A stretch of 64,000 nt of DNA from a virus. The notes beneath the pieces are model-generated. The model had not been told where the DNA came from. It searched no databases and worked only from the letters and a program-made list of their open reading frames with translations. Shown here one piece after another: positions 43,401 to 50,145 of this stretch (positions are counted from its first letter, which is position 1; each line of letters opens with the position of its first letter). The position numbers and the translations under genes were made by a program. The stretch spans positions 1 through 64,000 of the IMG/VR virus record IMGVR_UViG_3300027771_000009. One strand, given 5' to 3'.

Positions 43401-46365
43401 AAGAGCTGGATTATTCAGAGATAGAAATAATACTGGATATTACGTAGACCCGGCATCTAATTCTGTTTTAAACACAGCAACTTATAATGGTACGATACGA
43501 CTTAATACTCGTCATGGTACGGTAGCAACTAACTATGGTTATGGTAACTATGGTGTATATAGTGCTTCTAGGTATCAATTATTATGGTCAATGGGTACTT
43601 CATACAATTTACCGAATGGTGGTGAAAACACTGGTAACTTATATGGTGTAGCTTGGTCACATCCAAACGCTGGAGGTGCTGCAAGTAACCTAAATGACCA
43701 CGGTATGTTAATTCTACTGAATGGTACTTTTAAGGCAGCAATATCAAGTAGAGCAGTATTTACAAATGAAGTAAGAGGAACATTATTCAGAGATTATAAT
43801 AGTAGTGGATATTACTTAGACCCTGCATCAACATCAAACTTAAATGCAGTAAATGCCAACTCTATGAATGTTGGTGGTTCACCGGTTGTAACTGGTACGT
43901 CTATTCAAAACTACACTCGTAATGTAGATGATGGTAATTTCTTCAATATTACGGATGATATGAACGCTACTGAAGTTGCTCGTCAAGTTTCTGGTGGAGG
44001 TGGAACTTCTAGACTTACTAAAGTGGATGATAACACCGCACCAGCTGCTGGTTGTTTCGAAGTAAACGGACAGTGGTCCCCAACTCATTCGGATTACATC
44101 AAAATTGATGCAAACTCCGAATATGTGTTCGAAGTTTGGATAAAATATGTTGCAGGTACTGATAGTAGTTGTGCATTGTATATGGGTGGTTCCGCATATA
44201 ACGCTTCAAAATCATACTTTGGTAATACAAATAGATATTGGGCAGCATCTTATGTAGAAGTCGATTCTAATACTAGAAACAATGGTTGGTATAAAATAAG
44301 TGGTAAAATTGGTGGTATTGGTGGAACGGCATTTACGGCAGGAACTGAATACATCAGACCGTTATTCTTATTTAACTATGCTGGTAATAGTACACATAGA
44401 ACGAGGTATTGTGGATTAAAACTTTACAAATCGGAAAAGACAGTTAGTAAATTACACTTCCATAGTCAAGGTAGATATGTACACACCGAATCGGATGAAT
44501 TGTATCCATTCTTACGTGGAGAAGGTAATCAATCTCTAGTAATCCAATCTGGTACAGGTTGGGCTAAAATGGGTTCTAGAAACACATCACATTTACATAT
44601 GGAAACGGATAGAAGTTCTTGGTACTTCTATAATCGTATTGAAACTCCATCTGATATTAGAGCAGGTTTATTCTACGATAGAAATAATACTGCTTATGTA
44701 GCAAATCCCGCTTCTACATCGTACTTTAACGATATGAGGGCAAATATCTTCTATGATAGAAACAATGCTTCATATTATGGACATTTCGATTCTACATCTC
44801 GATTTAATAGAGCAGATTTAAACGATACTCGTTCAGATATATTCTACGATAGAAATGACACTGGTTATTATATAAATCCTGCTAGTGTTAACTCTTCTCG
44901 ATTCGAAGGAGTTAATGATAGAACGAGAGCACAATTAGGAAACGCCGCATCACGTCATAGTAGTGCAGCTACATTCATGCGTAGACCAAACTATACATCT
45001 GACCAAAACTATTGGGTAGGTTCAATGGGGTGGGGTACTCAGAATATGAACAACGTATTCAATTGGGGTTCTGGATTTACTGATTCTTGGTCTAATCCAG
45101 GTAATCAACCATCTGGTACATCGCATTGGGTAGGTATACAATCACTACACTATACTAATGGTTCAACTCGTTATGGTTGGCAAATGACTGGTGGTCCAAT
45201 TGATAACCTACGATTCAGAAATCAATGGGGTGGTTCACCAAAAGCTTGGAGAACTATTCCTGTACTTGATATCAATAACGGTAATGGTGGTTCAATGTAT
45301 GCGGGCAGATATTATGATTCAAATAATACTGGATATTACGCAGACCCTGCATCTACATCTGTATTTAATGCATTAACTGTAAACGGAACATTATCAGCAA
45401 ATTTACCTTGGAGTAGAGTTACTTCAAAACCTGATGGTTGGTTAAATGCAGGAACTCTAACCAGAAATGCGGCACCAACTGGAATTAAGCCAAGTGGGTT
45501 CTATGATTCATATCAAGGTTCTGGAAATCCTACTGGTACTTGGATGTCTTACTATAATGTACGACATACCAACAGCGGCAACAACTACGGTCATCAGGCT
45601 GGTATGAGTTTCTATGATGATACCTTTTGGTTTAGAGCGTTTACAAACAATAGTTATAGACAATGGCAATTTGTACTATCATCTAATGGCACTGCACAAA
45701 CAAAATCAGGTGTATTACAATCCAACTCATCTTTAAGAGCACCGATATTCTACGATAAGGATAATACTGGGTATTATACAAAGCAAAGTGGTGTATCGGA
45801 AATGTCAAATATAGCTATTGATAGTTACATCAGACATAGAGGTGATACTAACACATATATGCAGTTCCATGCGGCTGACCAATGGAGAGTTGTAACTGGT
45901 GGTACTGAAAGATTTGAGGTGAATAACTCTCAAATCTATATGACTAGAGAATTGAGATGTACACAAGATGTTATCGCATTTTATTCTGATGAAAGATTAA
46001 AAGAAAAGACTGGTAAGATTGAATCTCCATTAGATAAGATTTCTCAATTGGATGCATTCTATTATGTAAATAATGATTTAGCAAAATCAGTTGGATATGA
46101 AGATGATAAACAACAAATAGGTTTATCAGCTCAGCAAGTTAAAGAAGTAATGCCTGAGGTTGTTCATTCAGCACCATTCGATACTGATTTTGATGAGGAT
46201 GGTAATATGTTCTCTACATCTGGTGAAGATTACTTAACTCTTAAATACGATAGATTAGTTCCATTATTAGTTGAAGGTATTAAAGAACAAACTGAAATTG
46301 TGAAATCTCAACAAAGAGAAATAGATGAATTGAAGGAAATGGTAAAACTTTTACTAAATAAATAA
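34450..46365 (+). CDS. Giant collagen-like tail fibre with S74 intramolecular chaperone (3971 aa)
   Basis: An 11.9-kb frame. Residues about 1-313 are SGS-type beta repeats like those of the 3921-aa fibre. Residues 314-775 are a collagen-like Gly-X-X tract rich in GTS, GTA and GSG. From about 850 to 3800 the protein has some 22 copies of a repeat centred on (A/G)xIFYDSNNTGYYVDPASTSRLN. These are separated by diverse beta domains rich in Trp/Tyr that could bind glycans. Residues from about 3844 are a peptidase S74 chaperone (SDERLKEKTGKIESPLDKIS). It should trimerise the fibre and then be cut off. The N-terminal SGS repeats may bind the particle. It lies 13 nt after a small beta-protein gene and ends before a hairpin and the sheath promoter. 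Confidence 0.9.
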   Translation: MKYTGKNPNGLNQISQSLLSLDVNGVEQLNISTDSVIINTELSVEKGISAVSYTGSVFSGSEVVTSTLTADGIVVGTIDGTIISGTEFSGSFSGSFEGDGNSITNIPTSALVGDINRIAEGDSNATITDDKLSINVDTDITGSVLVTNTLSASFVEGDGSRLFNISADSVGDINRLQSGSATAIISPNEGLVTNVGIVTQKYLGVSGSANIAGDLDVEGTATIQNLNVEGIITTTELKATYISSSIIYATGSNKFGDDSSAVQEFTGSVRIKDTIQIPKYSSDPASGRVGEIYYNDTDTNIYRYTGTEWLEAAGTAGSSGTSGTSGTSGTSGSSGTSGTSGSSGTSGEDGTDGSGGTSGTSGTSGTSGTSGSGGTSGSGGTSGTSGTSGTSGSGGTSGTSGSSGTSGTSGSSGEDGTDGSEGTSGTSGTSGTSGTSGSSGTKGTAGSGGTSGSSGFGSSGTSGSGGTAGTGGSGGTSGTSGTSGTSGTSGTSGEDGTGGTSGTSGTSGTSGTNGTAGTGGSGGTSGTSGTSGTSGTSGTSGTSGLDGATGTGGATGTSGTSGTSGTSGTSGTTGTSGTSGTSGTSGTNATAGSGGTAGTSGTSGTSGTSGTSGVDGTSGTSGTSGTSGTSGTNGTAGSGGTNGTAGTGGTSGTNGTAGTGGTNGTAGSGGTSGSGGTNGTAGTGGTSGTNGTAGTAGTGGTNGTAGSGGTSGTSGTSGTSGTSGTSGTTGTSGTSGTSGTSGTNGTAGSGGTNGTAGSGGTSGTNGTAGSGGTSGALALTGTTNNGLLTYDGTGANVESNLTFDGTTLNLTGNLNVTGTQTTVNTEIIQLADNIITLNSNFTTGTPSENAGIEVLRGSSSTKSFYWKESSDRWYSDSNFEVFGDLYTQRINTGQGLTEVYNMNQNVRSTDSPTFDGLTIGDSGNTGTTLNIIATNTAGSGAQTAMINMSGYEGRAIGTMFTDVSYSGREWFAGLRYSGGFANYQIGYDLTGGQAEYATNSMLTINDSGNAFFKGYVSATSFRPTNIVTNRIVKFDGTDLDDSIMSDDGSTVTLSGNLSVTGNIVGDLSGVANDANRLKAEDNRTISPSELGVGRLKFGFTSYNNNNSGPWADFLHLRSYTDSSGGSDNLVMFNKSGIGMRIWQQSFGSATAYSSYVDVLDTGAGNQTKSGYIQSNSSLRAPIFYDSNNTGYYVNPGATDYSAVFRQHVTIGDSSQYKPNSGNWGARLNVVDNVHAKITVGQDANDMLSVWYAHTGQSSAKFGMESNHNLEFITNNSTKLTIDTNGNTQATTSLRAPIFYDSNDTGRYVNPNGTSQLGTINMNNGNLTGVNHITINDPGPTEGISWAGGNLWRIVESPDNISTNSGGNLQIIQNSTRRATFRTDGSLNLPSGVLLSNVTTNWQQSANKTNLLRGGSFSNTLSNDTSTIKIFPATAGRGIGNYWGGMYFMHLDPQNSGWGSSYTGGQMWIGGRVIDQPGQERSALVFATNNSTSAGSHPSERMTILPDGNVLIGQTSVSYTNSDNTPLVGAKTNSKLHINGGIQLTNDNDAIVFGRGTSTFMKDEELGFGWGGGLYMTDTTYLRIRNNKIVYNTNEFRGNLFRDVNNSAYYVDPASTSNLNSITAQAITVKGNQVRTYKHSGSDFTNGTLVQTDIPSSSTSGASFVLEATGKSYSADTPFSFMAQGYLYNNTIINSSGVHFGKPGFTQMKVFNNGGTLAFWWPRVSYWNSFSVNVRDAGGSEFNRVTSIGNSTEPTGTKKVTITMKVSTVYNQNINTGDLYATRYYDSNSTGYYLDPASTSYLNDVRADIFYDRNDTNYYTNPASTSRLNTANITTLNTYGTTTLGNGNNDTTNINDTLKLWATDSGDAHFYFGESSSSGYGDHYYWDSSYTTYHYSRNAGTDSLISKHDTRNTDRITYGRNISFDDYGKGITGRYSASRYQLLFSMGDAYQLPDSGTSTGNLYGVAWSHPNAGGAASNLNDHGMLILLNGTFKAAISSRAVFTDEVRGTLFRDYNSSGYYLDPASTSNLNVVNANTFNGTFNGTLTGTAQNANHLNTTRDTPENSLQYWQASGLGITEAPTTDWHNTIRMGHGSPLSYYSNTLAIRMTGSNVGDIYTQTIQSGNRQGWKRHWNDGIAINSTYDISAPIFYDINNTGYYVNAASTSRFNRLDFGNSSYYIHSGDWGMRNTTPSGWIQFGPANTSHAHIYTDRSNFYFNKQINVLGGSQMNQSDVRGNIFYTKNNTAYYIDGDGQSRLNTLTLVGNRIGFVNTSFDAEIRVSDDNPNGTGAEFVFYGDTLAGHAQLTAKVGNFTSNVRTPIMYDSNDTSYYINAASDSRLNGKLQVDGSHGDTQIGLRLPAASNGAGTGDVNLQMWVSEPGNTWDWAGFGYNVSNSINGGGGAPNFGRHNTSHGQGYMRFSTGGDIYFYNTNTSGTRYQTMSWNANNTVTANNYLTGTNSLRAPIFYDSNDTGHYLNPASTSRLNRIDVDIMYDRDNTSYYVRPGSTSLFNDARANIFYSRSNTGYYSDPESTSRLNQVTANSIDATNINNTDVWSGDINVGGDANTYYPVTWYGGNQAIVCEIEIYRNYNETAPWDPIGTGSHKGGLTFRHTTNFGGWGGASYESNIEDFRESYTTMVADVQRFANSRGWCIWLRGGGAVYHVRIKGRSVGPTVTLGAYDPGGNGTGVTSRTDTPKTNLYSRFHLRNQYVYADRFYDNNNTGYYLDPASTSYLNDVRANIYYERENTAYYFGSSQGDFRMRNGRMGSVTIENGSTLTSVNGNGRIYMGGNFHIDAYNGNDIYVNYYSNRRFRVFNGSSNESFRVDTDRIVYAYSQLRTPIVYDYNDTGYYSDPRSTSRFNEMRATYRLHIGDESNLYNGVVGEARRPDLTIKGQYPQLNLMSSEINNSTHGPTLRFVAYDGANASSGNKKHWVIGTAGTNATALHFGYTPNNNNPHYGIGQGWSSGNNVSMFWLQNDRHVYAQNDVRAGLFRDRNNTGYYVDPASNSVLNTATYNGTIRLNTRHGTVATNYGYGNYGVYSASRYQLLWSMGTSYNLPNGGENTGNLYGVAWSHPNAGGAASNLNDHGMLILLNGTFKAAISSRAVFTNEVRGTLFRDYNSSGYYLDPASTSNLNAVNANSMNVGGSPVVTGTSIQNYTRNVDDGNFFNITDDMNATEVARQVSGGGGTSRLTKVDDNTAPAAGCFEVNGQWSPTHSDYIKIDANSEYVFEVWIKYVAGTDSSCALYMGGSAYNASKSYFGNTNRYWAASYVEVDSNTRNNGWYKISGKIGGIGGTAFTAGTEYIRPLFLFNYAGNSTHRTRYCGLKLYKSEKTVSKLHFHSQGRYVHTESDELYPFLRGEGNQSLVIQSGTGWAKMGSRNTSHLHMETDRSSWYFYNRIETPSDIRAGLFYDRNNTAYVANPASTSYFNDMRANIFYDRNNASYYGHFDSTSRFNRADLNDTRSDIFYDRNDTGYYINPASVNSSRFEGVNDRTRAQLGNAASRHSSAATFMRRPNYTSDQNYWVGSMGWGTQNMNNVFNWGSGFTDSWSNPGNQPSGTSHWVGIQSLHYTNGSTRYGWQMTGGPIDNLRFRNQWGGSPKAWRTIPVLDINNGNGGSMYAGRYYDSNNTGYYADPASTSVFNALTVNGTLSANLPWSRVTSKPDGWLNAGTLTRNAAPTGIKPSGFYDSYQGSGNPTGTWMSYYNVRHTNSGNNYGHQAGMSFYDDTFWFRAFTNNSYRQWQFVLSSNGTAQTKSGVLQSNSSLRAPIFYDKDNTGYYTKQSGVSEMSNIAIDSYIRHRGDTNTYMQFHAADQWRVVTGGTERFEVNNSQIYMTRELRCTQDVIAFYSDERLKEKTGKIESPLDKISQLDAFYYVNNDLAKSVGYEDDKQQIGLSAQQVKEVMPEVVHSAPFDTDFDEDGNMFSTSGEDYLTLKYDRLVPLLVEGIKEQTEIVKSQQREIDELKEMVKLLLNK
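35389..36774 (+). repeat. Collagen-like Gly-X-X tract in third giant fibre
   Basis: Encodes residues 314-775 as GTS, GSG, GTA, GTN and GED triplets without proline. It is richer in Gly and Ala than the tracts in the 3921-aa fibre. Reverse-strand open frames with VPxVPxVP repeats are by-products of this composition. Confidence 0.9.
40321..40537 (+). repeat. 217-bp near-identical repeat, copy 1
   Basis: Matches 43630-43846 base for base except G40456/A43765. It covers a fibre segment starting TGNLYGVAWSHPN and running through the YYLDPASTSNLN repeat. The flanking sequence upstream codes for similar protein but has diverged at DNA level. Confidence 0.9.
43630..43846 (+). repeat. 217-bp near-identical repeat, copy 2
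   Basis: Second copy of the duplicated segment at 40321-40537, in direct orientation, with a start-to-start distance of 3309 bp (a multiple of three, so in frame). Confidence 0.9.
45979..46365 (+). other. Peptidase S74 intramolecular chaperone domain
   Basis: The last 130 residues of the 3971-aa fibre. S3846 and K3851 (SDERLK) match the Ser-Lys dyad of the endosialidase chaperone family. Further family features are LDKISQLDAFYY, QIGLSAQQVKEVMPEVV, LKYDRLVPLLVEGIKEQ and a C-terminal coiled coil. Cleavage at S3846 would release a fragment of about 126 residues. Confidence 0.85.
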
Positions 46366-46381
46366 AAAAAACACCTATGAC

Positions 46382-46417
46382 TATAACCAATTTACTCTTT
46401 TGAGTTTTTTGGTTATA
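46382..46417 (+). terminator. Hairpin between giant fibre and sheath genes
   Basis: TATAACCAA (46382-46390) pairs perfectly with TTGGTTATA (46409-46417; 9 bp). Inside it is a second stem, ACTC-TTTT-GAGT (46394-46405). The second arm overlaps the late-type box at 46414, and no clear U-tract follows. So it could be a terminator, a promoter-associated structure, or both. Confidence 0.45.
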
Positions 46418-46423
46418 TTTATA
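46414..46423 (+). promoter_or_regulatory. Putative late promoter box of sheath gene
   Basis: TATATTTATA lies 48 nt before the sheath ATG. A ribosome-binding-like TTGGAG lies about 11 nt before the start. Confidence 0.55.
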
Positions 46424-46471
46424 GTTGTATTTGGTATAAAATCAAAATAAACTTATTGGAGAAATAAAAAT

Positions 46472-48736
46472 ATGGCAGAAAGAATTGTATCACCTGGAGT
46501 ATTTACGAGAGAAAACGATTTATCGTTCTTGGCTCAAGGTATCGGAGAGATTGGAGCAGCATTTGTAGGACCTTTTAAACAAGGACCAGCATTCGTTCCA
46601 ACAATTATTAGAACTCAATCAGAATTTGAGGATAAATTTGGTAAACCAGACGGAACTTACTACACAGAATATGCAGTACAAAACTATCTTAGAGAAGCTG
46701 GTACTGTAACAGTTGTAAGAGTAATGAGTGAAGGTGGATATACACAAACAACACCTATTGGTTTAGTTGTTAGTGGTTCATTGATTTCATCTATTCATTC
46801 AACCAACGCTGGTGATGAAGAAGTTGGATTTGGAGCATTTACTGTAAATAGTGGAACGGCATCTGGTTCGTTTGTGGTTAGTGGAAGTGGTATCGGAAAC
46901 GTATCATCATCATTAAAACCATCAGACACTAATGATGTTAGTGATGTATTTGGTGAATCACCATTTGGTTCAAAGGATGGATATGTATATTCTTACTTTG
47001 AGAATGTAGCAACATCAGCTGATTATTCAGGTGGAGTATCTGCGGTAGTATTACCATCGCAAGTATTTGGAGGCGCTTCGGCAGCATCTACACCATTTGT
47101 AAAATCACAATTGATTTCTGGTGTAAGAAGTGAATTATTTAAGTTCCATACGTTGGGTTATGGTACTAATGAAAATAAAAGATTTAAAGTATCTATCTCA
47201 AACGTAAAAGCAGCCGGAGAAGATGGTGGAACTGATTACTCATCGTTCTCAGTAACTATTAGAGGATTCGCTGATACTGATAAGAGAAAAGTTGTATTAG
47301 AATCATTTAATAACGTAAACTTAGACCCAGCATCACCTAATTTCATCGCAAGAAGAATTGGTGATATGTATAGAACAATTGATTCTAATGGTAAGGTTAC
47401 CGATAATGGTGATTGGTTAAATAACTCTAAATACCTAAGAGTGGAAGTTAAAGCAGAAGGTTCATACCCTGTTTCAGCTGCACCTTTCGGACATGGAGCT
47501 TATTCTAACCCTATTAAAGCTACGGATGCAACTATTATACCTGCAGCTGTTTACCAAACAAACTCATCAGATAATACTGCTGGTTCATCAGCAAAATATG
47601 CTGGTTTCGATTTCGAAACAATTGGTGTAAAAGGAGATAACGCTCATTATTTGAACGCAATCCCAACAACATCTGGAGTTGGTAACAACGTAGATTTCGG
47701 ATTTGATTCTCAACTATCTTATGTAATGAGTGGTTCAGATTCTTCTGATATGGTTAAGAGACAGTTTACTTTAGGATTCCAAGAAGGTTTTGATGGAAAA
47801 TCTCCATCTATTCCAAATAACTTAGGAGCAGATATAAATGGAGCTAACACTCAAGGGTTTGATTGTTCAACTTCAGTATCAGCTGGTTCGGTAGGATACA
47901 TTAAAGCATTGAACGCAATTTCAAATGTGGATGAGTATGATATCAATATGTTGGTAACACCAGGTATTGTTAGAAAATTCCACCCATCAGTAACTACAAA
48001 AGCAATTGATGTTTGTGAAGCTCGTTCTGATGCATTTTACATCGCTGATTTCAACGGAGTTAGTGATACTATAAGTGAAGCAACTACTCAATCATCGGCA
48101 GTAGATACAAACTACGCAGCATCTTATTACCCTTGGGTTAAGACTGTTGATAGTAATACTAACAAACTAATTTCAGTTCCACCATCAGTATTGATGCCGG
48201 CTGTATTCGCAGCGAATGACGCTATCGGAGCAGAATGGTTCGCACCTGCTGGTTTGAATAGAGGTGGTATTGTTGGAGCAGTTAGTGTATTGAATAGATT
48301 AACACACTCTGAAAGAGATACTTTATATGAAAACAAAGTAAATCCAATCGCTTCTTTCCCTGGGCAAGGTATTGTAGCATTTGGACAGAAAACGTTGCAA
48401 GATAAAGCATCGGCATTGGATAGAATCAACGTAAGAAGATTACTAATCACTGTTAAGAAGTTTGTGGCATCTACATCTCGATTCTTAGTATTTGAACAAA
48501 ATACGGCTCAGACAAGAGGTAGATTCATAAATACTGTACAACCTTACTTAGAAGCAATTCAACAAAGACAAGGGTTATACGCATTTAAAGTAGTAATGGA
48601 TGAATCTAATAACGGCGCTGATGTTGTTGATAGAAACATACTTGCTGGACAAATATTCTTACAACCGGCTAAGACCGCTGAATTCATTGTAATAGATTTC
48701 AACATCTTACCAACTGGAGCAGCTTTTTCAGCATAA
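46472..48736 (+). CDS. 18: Contractile tail sheath protein, T4 gp18-like
   Basis: Polymerises around the tube and contracts to drive it through the host envelope. The N-terminus (ERIVSPGVFTREND) and the segment GEIGAAFVGPFKQGPAFVPT with FEDKFG are the typical start of phage sheath proteins. The C-terminal domain has FINTVQPYLEAIQQRQGLYA and a FIVIDFNILPTGAAF end, which is the conserved inner domain linking subunits and tube. Length is 754 aa, against 659 in T4; residues about 95-400 hold the extra surface domains. It sits 106 nt after the giant fibre gene behind a hairpin and late-type box, and 54 nt before the tube gene, the order found in T4. Confidence 0.95.
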   Translation: MAERIVSPGVFTRENDLSFLAQGIGEIGAAFVGPFKQGPAFVPTIIRTQSEFEDKFGKPDGTYYTEYAVQNYLREAGTVTVVRVMSEGGYTQTTPIGLVVSGSLISSIHSTNAGDEEVGFGAFTVNSGTASGSFVVSGSGIGNVSSSLKPSDTNDVSDVFGESPFGSKDGYVYSYFENVATSADYSGGVSAVVLPSQVFGGASAASTPFVKSQLISGVRSELFKFHTLGYGTNENKRFKVSISNVKAAGEDGGTDYSSFSVTIRGFADTDKRKVVLESFNNVNLDPASPNFIARRIGDMYRTIDSNGKVTDNGDWLNNSKYLRVEVKAEGSYPVSAAPFGHGAYSNPIKATDATIIPAAVYQTNSSDNTAGSSAKYAGFDFETIGVKGDNAHYLNAIPTTSGVGNNVDFGFDSQLSYVMSGSDSSDMVKRQFTLGFQEGFDGKSPSIPNNLGADINGANTQGFDCSTSVSAGSVGYIKALNAISNVDEYDINMLVTPGIVRKFHPSVTTKAIDVCEARSDAFYIADFNGVSDTISEATTQSSAVDTNYAASYYPWVKTVDSNTNKLISVPPSVLMPAVFAANDAIGAEWFAPAGLNRGGIVGAVSVLNRLTHSERDTLYENKVNPIASFPGQGIVAFGQKTLQDKASALDRINVRRLLITVKKFVASTSRFLVFEQNTAQTRGRFINTVQPYLEAIQQRQGLYAFKVVMDESNNGADVVDRNILAGQIFLQPAKTAEFIVIDFNILPTGAAFSA

Positions 48737-48756
48737 ACTAAAAATAATAATTACTA

Positions 48757-48766
48757 ATATTTATTA
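48757..48766 (+). promoter_or_regulatory. Putative late promoter box of tube gene
   Basis: ATATTTATTA is a variant of the late box, 24 nt before the tube ATG. It lies inside a perfect 7-bp inverted repeat, ACTAATA-TT-TATTAGT (48753-48768). An AAGGAG ribosome-binding site follows at 48773-48778, so the tube can be made independently of the sheath. Confidence 0.5.
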
Positions 48767-48790
48767 GTATAAAAGGAGAAAAACAAAAAA

Positions 48791-49279
48791 ATGGCAGAAG
48801 TATTAGAATTTAACGAAATGATGTTCACCAACTTCGAACCGAAGATGAAGAACCGATTTATAATGGAGATTGATGGAATTCAATCTTACCTTATAAAAAC
48901 TGCGGCAAGACCTTCAATCAACTTCGAAACTGTGAAACTAGACCATATCAATACTTACCGCAAATTGCAAGGTAAGGGAGAGTGGCAAGATATAACAATC
49001 TCACTATATGACCCAATTGTACCTTCAGGTGCACAGCAGGTTATGGAATGGGTACGTTTAGGATATGAATCTTTAACTGGTAGAAAAGGTTACGCCGATT
49101 TCTACAAAAAGGATATTGATTTTTATATGTTAGGACCTGTTGGTGATAAGATAGAGCAGTGGAAGTTAAAAGGAGCATTTATTACTTCGGCAAACTTCAA
49201 TGATTTAGATTTCTCTTCTAATGATGCAGCTGATATCGAATTAACGTTATCTTATGATTACGCGATTTTAGAATTCTAA
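48791..49279 (+). CDS. 19: Tail tube protein, T4 gp19-like
   Basis: Forms the inner tube through which DNA passes. The 162 residues match the length and layout of T4 gp19 (163 aa). Features include an N-terminal F--M---NFEPKMKNRFIMEIDG and the P-INFETVKLDHINTYRK segment. These are followed by WQDITISLYDPIVPSGAQQVMEWV and a C-terminal GAFITSANFNDLDFSSND with a final strand LSYDYAIL. These fit the Hcp/tube beta-barrel with its subunit-joining loop. It follows the sheath gene and ends at a strong intrinsic terminator, which fits very high expression of both. Confidence 0.93.
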   Translation: MAEVLEFNEMMFTNFEPKMKNRFIMEIDGIQSYLIKTAARPSINFETVKLDHINTYRKLQGKGEWQDITISLYDPIVPSGAQQVMEWVRLGYESLTGRKGYADFYKKDIDFYMLGPVGDKIEQWKLKGAFITSANFNDLDFSSNDAADIELTLSYDYAILEF

Positions 49280-49305
49280 AATATAACACATATTTTATAT
49301 AATAG

Positions 49306-49338
49306 AAAGGTTCCCTTGATTGGGAACCTTTTTTTTAT
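49306..49338 (+). terminator. Strong intrinsic terminator after tube gene
   Basis: AAAGGTTCCC (49306-49315) pairs with GGGAACCTTT (49322-49331) over 10 bp with a 6-nt loop, followed directly by a run of T (to 49336). Confidence 0.9.
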
Positions 49339-49354
49339 TCTTTTTTAACTTTTA

Positions 49355-49364
49355 TATATTTATA
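49355..49364 (+). promoter_or_regulatory. Putative late promoter box
   Basis: TATATTTATA lies 22 nt before the ATG at 49387 and just after the tube terminator, so a new transcript must start here. This gives positional support for the box being a promoter. Confidence 0.6.
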
Positions 49365-49386
49365 TACGAACAAATAAAGGTTAAAT

Positions 49387-50145
49387 ATGACAAAGCATGA
49401 CTTTCCAACTGAAGTGATTAGTTTACCATCTGAAGGTAAATGTTATCCTTCTACAAATCCACTTTCTTCCGGTCAAATTGAAATAAAATATATGACAGCA
49501 AGGGAAGAAGAAATACTAACATCGCAAAACTTAATCAAAAAAGGTGTAGTTTTAGATAAATTATTTGAAGCTATTATAGTTGATAAGGGTGTTAATCCAG
49601 ACGATATCATATTGGGTGATAAGAACGCTATTATGTTAGCAACTCGATTATTGGGATATGGTAAGGAATATACTGTTGAGATGTTAGATTCCGAAGAAAC
49701 CAAACATAAGGTTGTAGTTGATTTATCAACAGTACAAACAAAGGAGATTGATATAACAACTTTAAACCCAGAAAATACGTACAAATTCACAACACCATTT
49801 GGTAAAAATGAACTTGAGTTCAAATACCTAACACATGGTGATGAAAAGGCAGTTGATATTGATGTAAAGGCATTAGCTAAGTTTAATAAAGGTGGCACTT
49901 CATCAGAATTAACAACTCGATATAGATATATGATTAAATCAGTAGATGGTGAATCGGATACTAAATCAATAGTTCATTTTATAAACAATAAGTTTTTAGC
50001 TAGAGATACAAGAGCATTTAGAGATTTCGTAAAGGCAAATCAACCTGATATGAAAATGGAGTTTAACTATATAGACCCAGAATCGGGAGAAGAGGAGGTA
50101 CGCTCGATTCCTATGGGCGTAGGGTTTTTTTGGCCTTCCGAGTAA
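49387..50145 (+). CDS. T4 gp26-like baseplate/tail-assembly chaperone protein
   Basis: A 252-residue protein. The N-terminus (LPSEGKCYPSTNPLSSGQIEIKYMTAREEEILTSQNLIKKGVVLDKL) is what I recall for gp26-type baseplate hub proteins of T4-like phages (T4_baseplate family). It lies between the tube gene and the tape measure gene. Many tailed phages keep their tail-assembly chaperone in this place, expressed as a short and a frameshifted long form. The gene ends in IPMGVGFFWPSE on a GGG-T7-GG run (50122-50133), and a second open frame without ATG continues for 72 codons beyond it. The short form is the zero-frame product. Whether it is a virion part or a chaperone cannot be decided from sequence. 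Late-type box 22 nt upstream. Confidence 0.8.
   Translation: MTKHDFPTEVISLPSEGKCYPSTNPLSSGQIEIKYMTAREEEILTSQNLIKKGVVLDKLFEAIIVDKGVNPDDIILGDKNAIMLATRLLGYGKEYTVEMLDSEETKHKVVVDLSTVQTKEIDITTLNPENTYKFTTPFGKNELEFKYLTHGDEKAVDIDVKALAKFNKGGTSSELTTRYRYMIKSVDGESDTKSIVHFINNKFLARDTRAFRDFVKANQPDMKMEFNYIDPESGEEEVRSIPMGVGFFWPSE
50122..50133 (+). promoter_or_regulatory. Probable programmed ribosomal frameshift site
   Basis: Zero-frame codons GGG TTT TTT TGG form a T7 run. A shift of +1 or -2 on Phe codons leads into the frame open to 50338. The spacing to the zero-frame stop (50143-50145) is 10 nt. The long product would be about 316-317 aa. Confidence 0.6.

Noticed and set aside
34450-46365. Diversity-generating retroelement target in the fibre
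   Set aside because: Repeats vary throughout and no reverse transcriptase, template repeat or adenine-specific variation is visible in the window. It could lie outside.
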